Origin: Clostridiaceae bacterium
GTDB taxonomy: Bacteria; Bacillota; Clostridia; Lachnospirales; Lachnospiraceae
Length of the DNA: 64,000 bases
Assembly (NCBI GenBank): GCA_910575585.1
Contig: CAJTGF010000001.1
Coordinates: 358,006-422,005, forward strand
Direction: 5' to 3'
The position numbers were made by a program, and so were the translations under genes. The notes below the pieces were generated by a model. That model saw nothing but the letters and a program-made list of their open reading frames with translations. It was not told the DNA's origin and ran no database searches. Positions 1 to 8,340 of the stretch are shown piece after piece. The number at the start of each line of letters is the position of its first letter. Within the stretch, counting starts at the first letter, position 1.

Positions 1-426
1 GCCAGGCTGCTGTTTGCGGACCAGCCGGATATGGTGGGGCTTTTGGTGCTGTACGCGGCGTTTGGAGCGATACTGGGGCATAATTATCCGTTTTATATGC
101 ATTTTAACGGCGGGAAAGGGATTGCCTGCACGGCAGGGCTTTTGGTTTCCATTGACTGGAGGCTTACCCTGATCTGCCTGATCGTGTTCGCGGTTATCGT
201 GGGGGTGACCAGGTATGTGTCTTTAGGGTCTTTGGTGGTGGTGAGTATTTTCCTGGCCTGGATGGTGGTGTTCGGGACAATGGGAGAGTACGGAGTAAGG
301 GCCGGTCTTTTGTGGGAGTTCTACGGAGTGGCAGGCATGATCGCGGCTTTGGCGTTTCTGCGGCACCGGGCCAATTTAAAGAGGCTGTTTTCGGGAACGG
401 AAAATAAGATCGGAGTAAAGAAATAG
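1..426 (+). CDS. plsY: Glycerol-3-phosphate acyltransferase PlsY (5' partial)
   Basis: This is the C-terminal part (141 residues visible) of the integral-membrane acyltransferase that moves an acyl chain from acyl-phosphate to glycerol-3-phosphate in the first step of phospholipid synthesis. The reading frame is open to base 1, so the N-terminus lies outside the window. The conserved motif GHNYPFYMHFNGGKG, typical of PlsY motif 2, is present and is followed by hydrophobic segments and a short basic tail. It lies 12 bases upstream of gpsA, the usual plsY-gpsA pairing of Firmicutes. Family assignment is firm. Confidence 0.95.
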   Translation, partial: ARLLFADQPDMVGLLVLYAAFGAILGHNYPFYMHFNGGKGIACTAGLLVSIDWRLTLICLIVFAVIVGVTRYVSLGSLVVVSIFLAWMVVFGTMGEYGVRAGLLWEFYGVAGMIAALAFLRHRANLKRLFSGTENKIGVKK

Positions 427-438
427 GATGGAGGAGTT

Positions 439-1446
439 ATGGCGAAAATAGGAATCATCGGCGCAGGAACCTGGGGTACAGCCCTGGGTCTTGTGCTTTA
501 TGGGAATGGGCATCAGGTGACTTTGTGGTCGGCGTTTTCAGAGGATGCCAAGGAGCTTGACAAGAAACGGGAGCACAAGAATCTCCCTGGGGTAAGACTG
601 CCCGGGGATATGGAGTTTACGGATTCCATGGAACAGGCCATGGAAGAGAAGGAGGTTTTGGTGCTGGCAGTGCCTTCGATCTACGTCCGGTCTACGGCAA
701 AGGAGATGGCGGCGTTTTGCAGGGCCGGCCAGGTGATCGTCAATGTGGCCAAAGGCATTGAGGAGGATTCTCTTTTGACGCTGTCCCAGGTGATCGAAGA
801 GGAGCTTCCCAATGCCGACGTGGCGGTTTTGTCCGGGCCCAGCCATGCGGAGGAGGTAAGCCGCGGGGTGCCTACGACCTGTGTGGCCGGCGCCTCAAAG
901 CGGGAGCTGGCGGAAATGGTCCAGAACCTGTTTATGAGTCCCAAGTTTCGGGTGTATATAAGCCCTGACGTGCTGGGGATCGAGCTGGGAGGAGCGCTAA
1001 AGAACGTGATCGCCCTGGCCGCAGGCATTGCCGACGGGCTGGAGTATGGGGATAACACCAAAGCGGCGCTGATCACCAGAGGGATCCACGAGATTGGGCG
1101 TCTGGGCATGAAAATGGGCGGGGAATCGGAGACCTTCGGCGGTCTGTCCGGCATCGGCGACCTTATTGTGACCTGCGCCAGCATGCACAGCCGAAACCGG
1201 CGGGCCGGCATCCTGATGGGCCAGGGTTATTCCGTGGAGGAGGCCATGAGCCAGGTGGGCATGGCGGTGGAGGGCGTGTACTCGGCCAAGGCTGCCTGGA
1301 AGCTGGCCAGGGAATACCGGGTGTCCATGCCTATTGTGGAGCAGGTGAACCAGGTGCTGTTTGAAGGGAAGGATCCGGCGGAGGCGGTCAGGGAACTGAT
1401 GATGCGGGATAAGACCAGCGAGATGGGGACGGCGGCGTGGAAGTAG
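439..1446 (+). CDS. gpsA: NAD(P)-dependent glycerol-3-phosphate dehydrogenase
   Basis: This cytosolic enzyme reduces dihydroxyacetone phosphate to sn-glycerol-3-phosphate, the substrate of PlsY just upstream. It has 335 residues, normal for the family. The N-terminal Rossmann motif GAGTWGTALG is at residues 8-17. The catalytic ELGGALKNVIALAAG block lies near residue 185 and the C-terminal GGLSGIGDLIVTC motif near residue 235. A GGAGG ribosome site precedes the ATG. It is probably co-transcribed with plsY. In many Clostridia spoIVA follows directly. Here about 7.7 kb of other genes separates them. Confidence 0.97.
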   Translation: MAKIGIIGAGTWGTALGLVLYGNGHQVTLWSAFSEDAKELDKKREHKNLPGVRLPGDMEFTDSMEQAMEEKEVLVLAVPSIYVRSTAKEMAAFCRAGQVIVNVAKGIEEDSLLTLSQVIEEELPNADVAVLSGPSHAEEVSRGVPTTCVAGASKRELAEMVQNLFMSPKFRVYISPDVLGIELGGALKNVIALAAGIADGLEYGDNTKAALITRGIHEIGRLGMKMGGESETFGGLSGIGDLIVTCASMHSRNRRAGILMGQGYSVEEAMSQVGMAVEGVYSAKAAWKLAREYRVSMPIVEQVNQVLFEGKDPAEAVRELMMRDKTSEMGTAAWK

Positions 1447-1511
1447 ATAAGGGGCTTGGAGAAGAAGGCGGTTTGTGGGGAAAATAAGAGGCAGGCAGAG
1501 GGGGAAGGAGC

Positions 1512-3107
1512 ATGGGGATTTACGTGAATCCAAGGAACGTGGCGTTTCGAAGGGCTTTAAACGGGGATATCTACATTGACAAGACGGATCTGATCACCCA
1601 TGTGAATGAGAGGATCGGCAAGCCGGACTGTTTTTTGTGCGTCAGCCGCCCCCGGCGGTTTGGAAAGTCCATGGCGGCGGATATGCTGGCGGCGTATTAC
1701 AGCAAGGGGTGCGATTCGGCGCAGCTATTTGCGGGGAAGAAGGCGGAGAAAGCCCAAAGTTTCCGGAAACATCTGAACCAGTACCATGTGATCCGGCTGG
1801 ATGTGCAGCGGTTTGTGGAGACCCGGCGGGATCTGGATACGTTTATCGGGGAGATGGAAAGCCGGATCGTGGCAGAGCTGGCGAGAGAATTGGAATTGCC
1901 GGATCGCGGCGGATGTGTGTCTGATCAAAGGTTGAAGGATGTTCTGCAGCAGAGTTTTTATGAGACGGGACACGGTTTTATATTCATCATTGATGAATGG
2001 GACTGCGTGTTCCGCATGGCCAAGGCCAGAAAGGATGTGCAGAAGGCGTATCTGGATTTTCTGCGGGGGCTGTTTAAAGGGTCCGAGTATGTGGAACTGG
2101 CTTATTTGACGGGGATTCTGCCGATCAAGAAATACGGGGAGCATTCGGCGATCAATATTTTTGGGGAGTACTCCATGGTTGACCCGAAAAATCTTGGGGA
2201 GTATTTTGGATTTACGGGGGAGGAGGTCCAAAAAGAGTGTCAGAGCCATGGGGTGGATTATGAGGAGGTGGCCAGATGGTACGACGGGTATCTGCTGGGA
2301 GGGCTCCATATTTATAATCCGAAGTCTGTGGTTGATGTGCTGACCTGGAAGAAGTTTAAGAGCTATTGGACAGGCACGGAGACGTACGAGGCGCTGAAAG
2401 TATACATTGATATGAATTTTGACGGGCTGAAAGAGGCGGTTGTCATGATGTTGGGGGGCGGACGGTGTAAGATCGACCCTACTACCTTTCAGAATGATAT
2501 GACCACATTTAAGACTAGGGATGATGTACTGACTCTTTTAGTGCATTTGGGATATTTAACTTATGATGAGAAAGACAGTGTGGTTTTTATTCCCAATCAA
2601 GAGATTAGCCAGGAATTTATGCGCGCGGTAAAGGTGGGCGGCTGGGACGGCGTCATGGACGCGCTGAAGCGCTCTAAGGAGCTTCTTGCCAGCACCTGGG
2701 CTATGGATGAGAGGGCAGTGGCCGATGGGCTGGGCAAGATCCACAGCGAGACCGCTTCCATGCTGAAATATAATGATGAAAATTCTCTGACTTGCGCCAT
2801 CCTTATGGCGTACTACAGCGCCAAGGCATACTATTTGAATCCCATTATGGAACTGCCTACCGGGAAAGGATTTGCGGATGTGGCATACCTTCCCAAGCCG
2901 GGAGTGGACAAGCCGGCTTTGGTGGTGGAGTTAAAGTGGGATCAAAACGCCAGAGGAGCCATAAGCCAGATAAAAGAGAAGAGGTATGGGGACTGGGTTT
3001 CGGGATATACAGGGGAGATTCTGTTAGTGGGGATCGGGTATGACAAGAAAAAGAAGACCCATCAGTGCGTGATTGAACGGTGTGATCAGAAAGAAAGGTT
3101 ATACTAA
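1512..3107 (+). CDS. AAA-ATPase-like / PD-(D/E)XK nuclease-superfamily protein
   Basis: This is a 531-residue protein of the widespread two-domain family with an N-terminal predicted AAA-ATPase and a C-terminal PD-(D/E)XK nuclease-like domain, often multicopy in gut Firmicutes and Bacteroidetes. The N-terminal part has a P-loop-like SRPRRFGKSM near residue 45 and a Walker B-like FIFIIDEWD near residue 155. The C-terminal part has the nuclease core with FADVAYLPKPG followed by VVELKWD. The ATG follows a GGAAGGAG ribosome site. A short dyad over the stop codon (3098-3114, GTTATA/TATAAC) followed by TTTTCT may be a weak terminator. The cellular role of the family is not established; mobile or defence-related functions have been suggested. 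Confidence 0.85.
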   Translation: MGIYVNPRNVAFRRALNGDIYIDKTDLITHVNERIGKPDCFLCVSRPRRFGKSMAADMLAAYYSKGCDSAQLFAGKKAEKAQSFRKHLNQYHVIRLDVQRFVETRRDLDTFIGEMESRIVAELARELELPDRGGCVSDQRLKDVLQQSFYETGHGFIFIIDEWDCVFRMAKARKDVQKAYLDFLRGLFKGSEYVELAYLTGILPIKKYGEHSAINIFGEYSMVDPKNLGEYFGFTGEEVQKECQSHGVDYEEVARWYDGYLLGGLHIYNPKSVVDVLTWKKFKSYWTGTETYEALKVYIDMNFDGLKEAVVMMLGGGRCKIDPTTFQNDMTTFKTRDDVLTLLVHLGYLTYDEKDSVVFIPNQEISQEFMRAVKVGGWDGVMDALKRSKELLASTWAMDERAVADGLGKIHSETASMLKYNDENSLTCAILMAYYSAKAYYLNPIMELPTGKGFADVAYLPKPGVDKPALVVELKWDQNARGAISQIKEKRYGDWVSGYTGEILLVGIGYDKKKKTHQCVIERCDQKERLY

Positions 3108-3166
3108 ATATAACTTTTCTGTATGGCTTTACCATGGCAAAAAGCCAATGCGAAAAAGCAAAAGTG

Positions 3167-3195
3167 TTGACAAGTGAAAATGTTGAAGCTATAAT
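3167..3195 (+). promoter_or_regulatory. Consensus sigma-A promoter for the amino acid binding protein
   Basis: TTGACA (3167-3172) and TATAAT (3190-3195) are separated by 17 bp, a perfect vegetative promoter. The start codon of the binding-protein gene lies 51 bases downstream behind GAGGAGGAGA. A short dyad TGGCTTT/AAAGCCA (3124-3147) sits just upstream and could be a regulatory site. Confidence 0.85.
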
Positions 3196-3245
3196 GTAAA
3201 AAGTTTTACTTGAAATGTTTGCATAAGTATGAGGAGGAGAACATT

Positions 3246-4445
3246 ATGAAAAAACTGATCGCATTAGGATTAACGGCGGCTATGGCTGCTTCCTTAAGCG
3301 CCTGCGGCGGCAACGGAGGGGATACCACCACGGCTGCGGCAGGAGGGGAGACTGCGGCTGCTGCGGATAACACGACGGCAGGTACTGACGGAGGCTTTAA
3401 GATCGGCGTGATCGGGCCCCTTACGGGACCGGCTGCGGCATACGGCATCGCGGTTCAAAACGGCGCGGACCTGGCTGTGAAGGAGATCAACGAGGCAGGC
3501 GGCGCCAACGGCATTATGCTGGAGATGAATGCCCAGGATGATGAGCATGACCCCCAGAAATCCGTTAACGCTTACAATACTTTGAAGGACTGGGGCGCTC
3601 AGGCTATCGTAGGCTCCACCACATCAGACCCCTGTATCGCGGTGGCGGCGGAGACTTCCAATGACAATATGTTCCAGATCACTCCGTCCGGCTCCGCCGT
3701 AGAGTGTGTGGCTCCGGACAATGTGTTCCGCGTATGTTTCGCCGACCCGGATCAGGGTACGGCTTCCGCCGTGTACATTGGCGAGAACAAGCTGGCTACG
3801 AAGATCGCGGTGATCTATGACAGCTCCACCACCTATTCTTCCGGCATTCGGGAGGCTTTCGTGAAAGAGGCTGCCAACCAGGGTCTGGAGGTTGTGGCTG
3901 ACGAGGCGTTTACCGCCGACAATGCCACGGACTTTTCCGTACAGCTGGACAAGGCAAAAGAGGCCGGCGCGGAGCTGGTGTTTTTACCCGTCTACTATCA
4001 GGAGGCTTCCGTTATTTTAAAGCAGGCCAGCGATAAGGATTTTGCTCCCATCTTCTTTGGATGCGACGGCATGGACGGTATCCTGACGGTTGAGAATTTT
4101 GACACGGCGCTGGCCGAGGGGCTGATGCTTTTGACTCCTTTCTCCACAACCGAGGAGAGCAGCAAGTCCTTTACCGAGGCTTATGTGGCGGCTTACGGGA
4201 TTGAACCCAATCAGTTTGCGGCAGACTCCTATGACGCGGTTTACGCCATCAAGGCGGCTCTGGAGAAATCCGGTGTTGCCGCGGACGCCGATTACTCTGC
4301 GGTGTGCGACGCGTTTAAGACGGCCATGACCGAGATCACCATCGACGGGCTCACCGGAGAGGGCATGACCTGGAACGCGGCAGGAGAGCCGGACAAGGCG
4401 CCTAAGGCGGTTAAGATCGTAAACGGCGTTTACGAGATGCAGTAA
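3246..4445 (+). CDS. livK: Branched-chain amino acid ABC transporter substrate-binding lipoprotein
   Basis: This is an extracellular lipid-anchored binding protein of the LIV transporter (periplasmic-binding-protein type 1 fold), 399 residues from the ATG at 3246. That start is preferred because a strong GAGGAGGAG site precedes it and it gives a clean lipoprotein signal: basic MKK, a hydrophobic stretch and a lipobox ending LSAC with Cys20. An Ala/Thr/Gly-rich linker follows, then the ligand-binding domain beginning FKIGVIGPLTGPAAAYG. It heads livKHMGF. Hairpins and a second promoter follow it, so it is probably made in excess over the membrane parts. Specificity (Leu/Ile/Val or another amino acid) cannot be read from sequence. 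Confidence 0.93.
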   Translation: MKKLIALGLTAAMAASLSACGGNGGDTTTAAAGGETAAAADNTTAGTDGGFKIGVIGPLTGPAAAYGIAVQNGADLAVKEINEAGGANGIMLEMNAQDDEHDPQKSVNAYNTLKDWGAQAIVGSTTSDPCIAVAAETSNDNMFQITPSGSAVECVAPDNVFRVCFADPDQGTASAVYIGENKLATKIAVIYDSSTTYSSGIREAFVKEAANQGLEVVADEAFTADNATDFSVQLDKAKEAGAELVFLPVYYQEASVILKQASDKDFAPIFFGCDGMDGILTVENFDTALAEGLMLLTPFSTTEESSKSFTEAYVAAYGIEPNQFAADSYDAVYAIKAALEKSGVAADADYSAVCDAFKTAMTEITIDGLTGEGMTWNAAGEPDKAPKAVKIVNGVYEMQ

Positions 4446-4466
4446 ATAGTCTGGGATGGACCAGTT

Positions 4467-4494
4467 AAGGGGGTTGTCGTATGACGGCCCCTTT
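4467..4494 (+). terminator. Hairpin terminator/attenuator after livK
   Basis: AAGGGG (4467-4472) pairs with CCCCTT (4488-4493), with an inner GTC/GAC pair, followed by TTT. It lies 22 bases past the livK stop and probably ends or attenuates the livK transcript. Confidence 0.65.
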
Positions 4495-4536
4495 TACATA
4501 GGATGGAAAGGTGTGAAAGTTTGTCAGAGCAATCGT

Positions 4537-4567
4537 AAGAAGGGCTGTCGCTATGACGACCCTTCTT
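4537..4567. repeat. Second hairpin in the livK-livH spacer
   Basis: AAGAAGGG (4537-4544) and CCCTTCTT (4560-4567) form a perfect 8-bp stem with an inner GTC/GAC pair. The loop core resembles that of the first hairpin (4467-4494), so the two look like diverged copies of one palindromic unit. It may add to attenuation or stabilise the 3' end of livK mRNA. Confidence 0.6.
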
Positions 4568-4636
4568 CCATTCCTGTTGACACCATGGCTAATCACTCCG
4601 CTGATTCGCCATGGGCCAGTGCCGTTACGGGGGCAG

Positions 4637-4679
4637 GCATATGTCCCATCGCCGCAGGCGATTTTAAATGGGCATATGC
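4637..4679. repeat. Long imperfect inverted repeat in the livK-livH spacer
   Basis: Arms GCATATGTCCCAT (4637-4649) and ATGGGCATATGC (4668-4679) pair with one bulge and enclose a smaller CGCC/GGCG hairpin. A further CCATGGC/GCCATGG pair lies just to the left. The 348-bp spacer contains no supported gene. It is unusually palindromic and could be a REP-like element or an operator ahead of the livH promoter. Confidence 0.55.
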
Positions 4680-4717
4680 GGTTACGTTATAGCGGGCGGG
4701 CTAAGGGAATCTTTGCC

Positions 4718-4746
4718 TTGCGCATCGTTTTTACCTGTGATATAAT
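4718..4746 (+). promoter_or_regulatory. Extended -10 promoter for livHMGF
   Basis: TTGCGC (4718-4723), a 17-bp spacer and TATAAT (4741-4746) preceded by TGA (extended -10). It is 47 bases upstream of the livH ATG. The permease and ATPase genes can therefore be expressed independently of livK. Confidence 0.75.
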
Positions 4747-4793
4747 TCGACATAATATTGTTTTTTATTCTAATGGAGTGAAGGGGTGGATTC

Positions 4794-5675
4794 ATGAGTT
4801 TTCTTTCGTATCTAATCAGCGGGGTCAGCCTGGGCAGCATTTACGCGATCATTGCCCTTGGGTATACCATGGTGTACGGCATTGCCAGGATGCTGAATTT
4901 TGCCCATGGGGATATTATCATGGTAGGGGGCTTTGCCATTTTCACCATGGTCAGCACCCTGGGCATGGCGCCTATGGTGGGGATCTTGACGGCGGTGGCG
5001 GTGTGTACGGTTTTAGGCGTTACCATTGAGTTTGTGGCGTACAGGCCGCTGCGGGGGGCTTCCTCTCTGGCGGTGCTGATTACGGCCATCGGCGTCAGCT
5101 ACCTTTTGCAGAACGTGGCGCTTCTCATCTTCGGCTCCAATGCCAGACAGTTTACGTCCGTGGTCACCGTGCCGGGGATCAAATTGGCAGGGGGGCGGCT
5201 GTCCATATCCGGCGAGACCATCGTTACGATCGTGGTCTGCTTTGTCATCATGGCTGGGCTGACCGCGTTTATCAACAAGACAAAGGTGGGGCAGGCCATG
5301 CTGGCGGTGTCCGAGGACCGGGGAGCCGCCACTCTTATGGGGATCAATGTGAATAAGACCATTGCCATTACCTTTGCGATCGGTTCGGCTCTGGCAGCCA
5401 TCGCAGGGGCTCTTTTGTGTTCCACCTATCCGTCCCTGACACCGTACACCGGCTCCATGCCGGGGATCAAGGCGTTTGTGGCGGCCGTGTTCGGCGGGAT
5501 CGGTTCCATACCCGGGGCCCTGATTGGCGGCATCATCCTGGGAGTTGTGGAAAATCTGTCAAAGGCGTACATTTCTTCCCAGCTGTCGGATGCCATCGTG
5601 TTTTCTCTGCTCATTATCATCCTGTTGGTGCGTCCTACGGGAATCCTGGGCAAGAAGATCAATGAGAAAGTGTAG
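4794..5675 (+). CDS. livH: Branched-chain amino acid ABC transporter permease LivH
   Basis: One of the two membrane permease subunits of the LIV transporter, 293 residues with about eight hydrophobic segments. The N-terminal block SLGSIYAIIALGYTMVYG and the following MLNFAHGDIIMVGG are hallmarks of LivH. The C-terminus VRPTGILGKKINEKV is typical. It has its own promoter upstream and is followed directly by livM. Confidence 0.94.
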   Translation: MSFLSYLISGVSLGSIYAIIALGYTMVYGIARMLNFAHGDIIMVGGFAIFTMVSTLGMAPMVGILTAVAVCTVLGVTIEFVAYRPLRGASSLAVLITAIGVSYLLQNVALLIFGSNARQFTSVVTVPGIKLAGGRLSISGETIVTIVVCFVIMAGLTAFINKTKVGQAMLAVSEDRGAATLMGINVNKTIAITFAIGSALAAIAGALLCSTYPSLTPYTGSMPGIKAFVAAVFGGIGSIPGALIGGIILGVVENLSKAYISSQLSDAIVFSLLIIILLVRPTGILGKKINEKV

Positions 5676-5684
5676 GTGTGTGTG

Positions 5685-6779
5685 ATGGTGAAAGGAAAGA
5701 AGAATAAACTGCTGATTCAAAACGGCATTACCTACGCCATGGTGATCCTCTTTTGGGCGGTGATTCAGGCGCTGTCGGCAGGGGGCCATGTGTCCAGCCT
5801 GATGAAGGGGCTTTTGGTGCCGCTGTGTATCTATGGGATCCTGGCGGTGTCTTTGAATCTTACGGTGGGGATCTTGGGGGAGTTAAGCCTTGGCCATGCG
5901 GGCTTTATGTGCGTGGGCGCTTTTTCCGGGGCCTTTTTTACCAAATGCGCGGAGACCATGATTCCAAGCGTTGGGGCGCGGTTTTTCATTGCGCTGGTTG
6001 TGGGAGCGGCTGTGGCGGGGGTGTTCGGCATCCTGATCGGGATCCCGGTCCTTCGGCTGAAAGGCGACTATCTGGCCATTGTGACACTGGCCTTTGGGGA
6101 GATCATTAAGAACCTTATCAATGTAATGTTTATCGGAAAAGACTCCAGGGGCTTTCATTTTTCCATTAAAGACAGTTTGTCTCTGGGGCTGGAGGACGGA
6201 GGCGAGGTGATCGTCAAGGGCGCCCAGGGCATCACCGGCACGCCAAGGGCCGCTACTTTTACCATCGGGATCCTGCTGCTTTTGCTGACTTTGGCAATCG
6301 TTTTGAACCTGATCAATTCCCGTACCGGGCGTGCCATCATGTCCATCCGGGACAACCGGATCGCGGCGGAGTCTATCGGGATCAATATCACCAAGTATAA
6401 GCTGATGGCGTTTTCCATCTCCGCGGCGCTGGCAGGCATGGCAGGGGTTCTTTATGCCCACAGCCTGGCTACGCTGGCTGCCACATCGGCCAATTTCGGA
6501 TACAACAAGTCCATCATGATCCTGGTGTTTGTGGTGCTGGGAGGTCTGGGCAATATCCGGGGGTCTGTGATCGCGGCTATTGTGCTGACGGCCCTTCCGG
6601 AGCTTCTGCGGGGGCTTAACGACTACCGCATGCTGATCTATGCCATTGTGCTGATCGTGATGATGCTGTTTAATTCCAGCCCCAAGGCCATTGAGATGCG
6701 GGGCATCATGATGGAGCGGCTTAAGGGAAAGAAGGCGGGATCTGCCCAATCTTCCCAATCTGCCGCAAAGGAGGCTTGA
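5685..6779 (+). CDS. livM: Branched-chain amino acid ABC transporter permease LivM
   Basis: Second permease subunit, 364 residues from the ATG at 5685 (an in-frame GTG at 5676 is possible). It has multiple membrane segments, and the family motif LGELSLGHAGFMCVGAF appears near residue 65. The EAA-like loop contains RDNRIAAESIGINITKYK, which contacts the ATPases. The tail is cytosolic, Lys/Ala/Ser-rich and non-hydrophobic. It starts within 12 bases of livH and its stop codon overlaps the livG start (TGATG), indicating translational coupling. Confidence 0.93.
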   Translation: MVKGKKNKLLIQNGITYAMVILFWAVIQALSAGGHVSSLMKGLLVPLCIYGILAVSLNLTVGILGELSLGHAGFMCVGAFSGAFFTKCAETMIPSVGARFFIALVVGAAVAGVFGILIGIPVLRLKGDYLAIVTLAFGEIIKNLINVMFIGKDSRGFHFSIKDSLSLGLEDGGEVIVKGAQGITGTPRAATFTIGILLLLLTLAIVLNLINSRTGRAIMSIRDNRIAAESIGINITKYKLMAFSISAALAGMAGVLYAHSLATLAATSANFGYNKSIMILVFVVLGGLGNIRGSVIAAIVLTALPELLRGLNDYRMLIYAIVLIVMMLFNSSPKAIEMRGIMMERLKGKKAGSAQSSQSAAKEA

Positions 6780-7543
6780 TGAGTATGGCAATGTTGGAAG
6801 TAAAGAACCTTGGCATTTCGTTTGGAGGGTTAAAGGCGGTAGATAATTTTAGCATGACCATTGAGAAGGGGGAACTGTACGGGCTGATCGGACCAAACGG
6901 CGCCGGCAAGACCACGGTGTTCAACCTTTTGACCGGAGTGTACCGGCCAGATATGGGGTCGATCCATCTGGACGGGAGAAACATTACGGGAAGAAAGACC
7001 ATTGAGATCAACCAGGACGGGATCGCCAGGACTTTCCAGAACATCCGCCTGTTTAAGGAGCTAAGCGTTCTGGATAATGTGAAGGCGGGGCTCCACAACC
7101 ACCACCCCTATTCCACCATTGAGGGTATTTTCCGGCTTCCTAAGTATTACAGGGTGGAGCGGGAGATGAATGAGCGGGCCATGGAGCTTTTGAAGGTGTT
7201 TGATCTGGACAGGGAGTGTGATTACAAGGCGTCCAATCTGCCTTACGGCAAGCAGAGGAAGCTGGAGATCGCCAGGGCCCTGGCCACAGGTCCCAAGCTT
7301 TTGCTGCTGGATGAGCCTGCCGCAGGCATGAACCCCAACGAGACGGCGGAGCTGATGGAGACCATCCGCTTTGTGCGGGAAACGTTTGACATGACCGTTT
7401 TGCTGATTGAGCATGACATGAAACTGGTGTCGGGCATCTGTGAGAAATTGACGGTGCTGAACTTCGGCCAGGTGCTGACCCAGGGGGAGACGTCGGCGGT
7501 GCTCAATGACAAGCGGGTCATCACGGCATATCTTGGAGAGTAG
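6779..7543 (+). CDS. livG: Branched-chain amino acid ABC transporter ATP-binding protein LivG
   Basis: First of two ATPase subunits, 254 residues. Walker A GPNGAGKTT, the LivG-type signature NLPYGKQRKLEIARAL and Walker B LLLLDEPAAG are all present, and the H-loop is in LIEHDM. The start at 6779 overlaps the livM stop and has AAAGGAGG about 5 bases upstream; ATG 6785 is the alternative. It pairs with LivF to energise transport through LivHM. Confidence 0.94.
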   Translation: MSMAMLEVKNLGISFGGLKAVDNFSMTIEKGELYGLIGPNGAGKTTVFNLLTGVYRPDMGSIHLDGRNITGRKTIEINQDGIARTFQNIRLFKELSVLDNVKAGLHNHHPYSTIEGIFRLPKYYRVEREMNERAMELLKVFDLDRECDYKASNLPYGKQRKLEIARALATGPKLLLLDEPAAGMNPNETAELMETIRFVRETFDMTVLLIEHDMKLVSGICEKLTVLNFGQVLTQGETSAVLNDKRVITAYLGE

Positions 7544-7557
7544 GAGGAGAGGACGTT

Positions 7558-8268
7558 ATGGCGATACTGGAGGTAAAAGACCTGGAAGTCTATTATGGCG
7601 TGATCCAGGCCATTAAGGGAATCTCTTTTGAAGTAAACCAGGGGGAGATCATTGCCCTTATCGGGGCTAACGGCGCAGGGAAGACGACGACTCTCCAGAC
7701 GGTCACGGGGCTGATCGCGGCTAAGGCGGGAAAGATCATCTACGACGGCGAGGATATCACCAGGATCGCCAGCCACAAGCTGGTGGGCATGGGGATGGCT
7801 CATGTGCCGGAAGGGCGGCGGGTGTTTTCCCAGCTGTCCGTTCTGCAGAATCTGAAGCTGGGGGCTTATACCAGAAGGGATAAGGGGGAAGTGGAGGAGT
7901 CTCTTAGGACCATTTACGCCCGTTTTCCCAGACTGGAGGAGAGAAAGAATCAGCCGGCAGGGACCTTGAGCGGCGGGGAACAGCAGATGCTGGCCATGGG
8001 GCGGGCGCTGATGTCCCATCCTAAGCTGGTGGTCATGGATGAGCCGTCTATGGGACTTTCCCCGATTTATGTCAATGAGATCTTTGATATTATAAAGGAG
8101 ATCAATGAAAGCGGCACCACGGTGCTCTTGGTGGAGCAGAATGCCAAGAAGGCTCTTGGCATCGCCCACAAGGCTTATGTGCTGGAGACAGGGAAGATCG
8201 TGTTAAGCGGCGACGCGAAGGAACTGATGAACGACGATTCGGTGAAAAAGGCTTATTTAAGCGAATAG
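7558..8268 (+). CDS. livF: Branched-chain amino acid ABC transporter ATP-binding protein LivF
   Basis: Second ATPase subunit, 236 residues. Walker A GANGAGKTT, signature LSGGEQQMLAMGRAL, Walker B LVVMDEPSMGLSP and the H-loop region LLVEQNAKKAL match LivF. GGAGGAGAGG precedes the ATG. It is the last gene of livHMGF. No hairpin terminator is visible after it; a 7-unit tandem repeat starts three bases past the stop. Confidence 0.94.
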   Translation: MAILEVKDLEVYYGVIQAIKGISFEVNQGEIIALIGANGAGKTTTLQTVTGLIAAKAGKIIYDGEDITRIASHKLVGMGMAHVPEGRRVFSQLSVLQNLKLGAYTRRDKGEVEESLRTIYARFPRLEERKNQPAGTLSGGEQQMLAMGRALMSHPKLVVMDEPSMGLSPIYVNEIFDIIKEINESGTTVLLVEQNAKKALGIAHKAYVLETGKIVLSGDAKELMNDDSVKKAYLSE

Positions 8269-8271
8269 CGG

Positions 8272-8327
8272 GATTGGCAGATTGGCAGATTGGCAGATTG
8301 GCAGATTGGCAGATTTGGAGATTGGGA
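8272..8327 (+). repeat. Seven-copy 8-bp tandem repeat (GATTGGCA)
   Basis: Five exact copies of GATTGGCA (8272-8311) are followed by two diverged copies, GATTTGGA and GATTGGGA (8312-8327). The array fills the gap between livF and the next gene. The last degenerate copy supplies the GGGAGG ribosome-binding site of that gene. The unit length is not a multiple of three, so copy-number change would alter spacing and any frame read through it. Expansion or contraction by slipped-strand mispairing is plausible. Confidence 0.85.
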
Positions 8328-8340
8328 GGTTTTAAGTCAT

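Noticed and set aside
5883..6791. 302-codon minus-strand ORF opposite livM (and a similar one at 7243-8169)
   Set aside because: The plus-strand genes are unambiguous transporter subunits; the antisense frames are His/Gln-rich shadows.
8272..8327. Possible CRISPR array
   Set aside because: The 8-bp units are contiguous without spacers; it is a simple tandem repeat.
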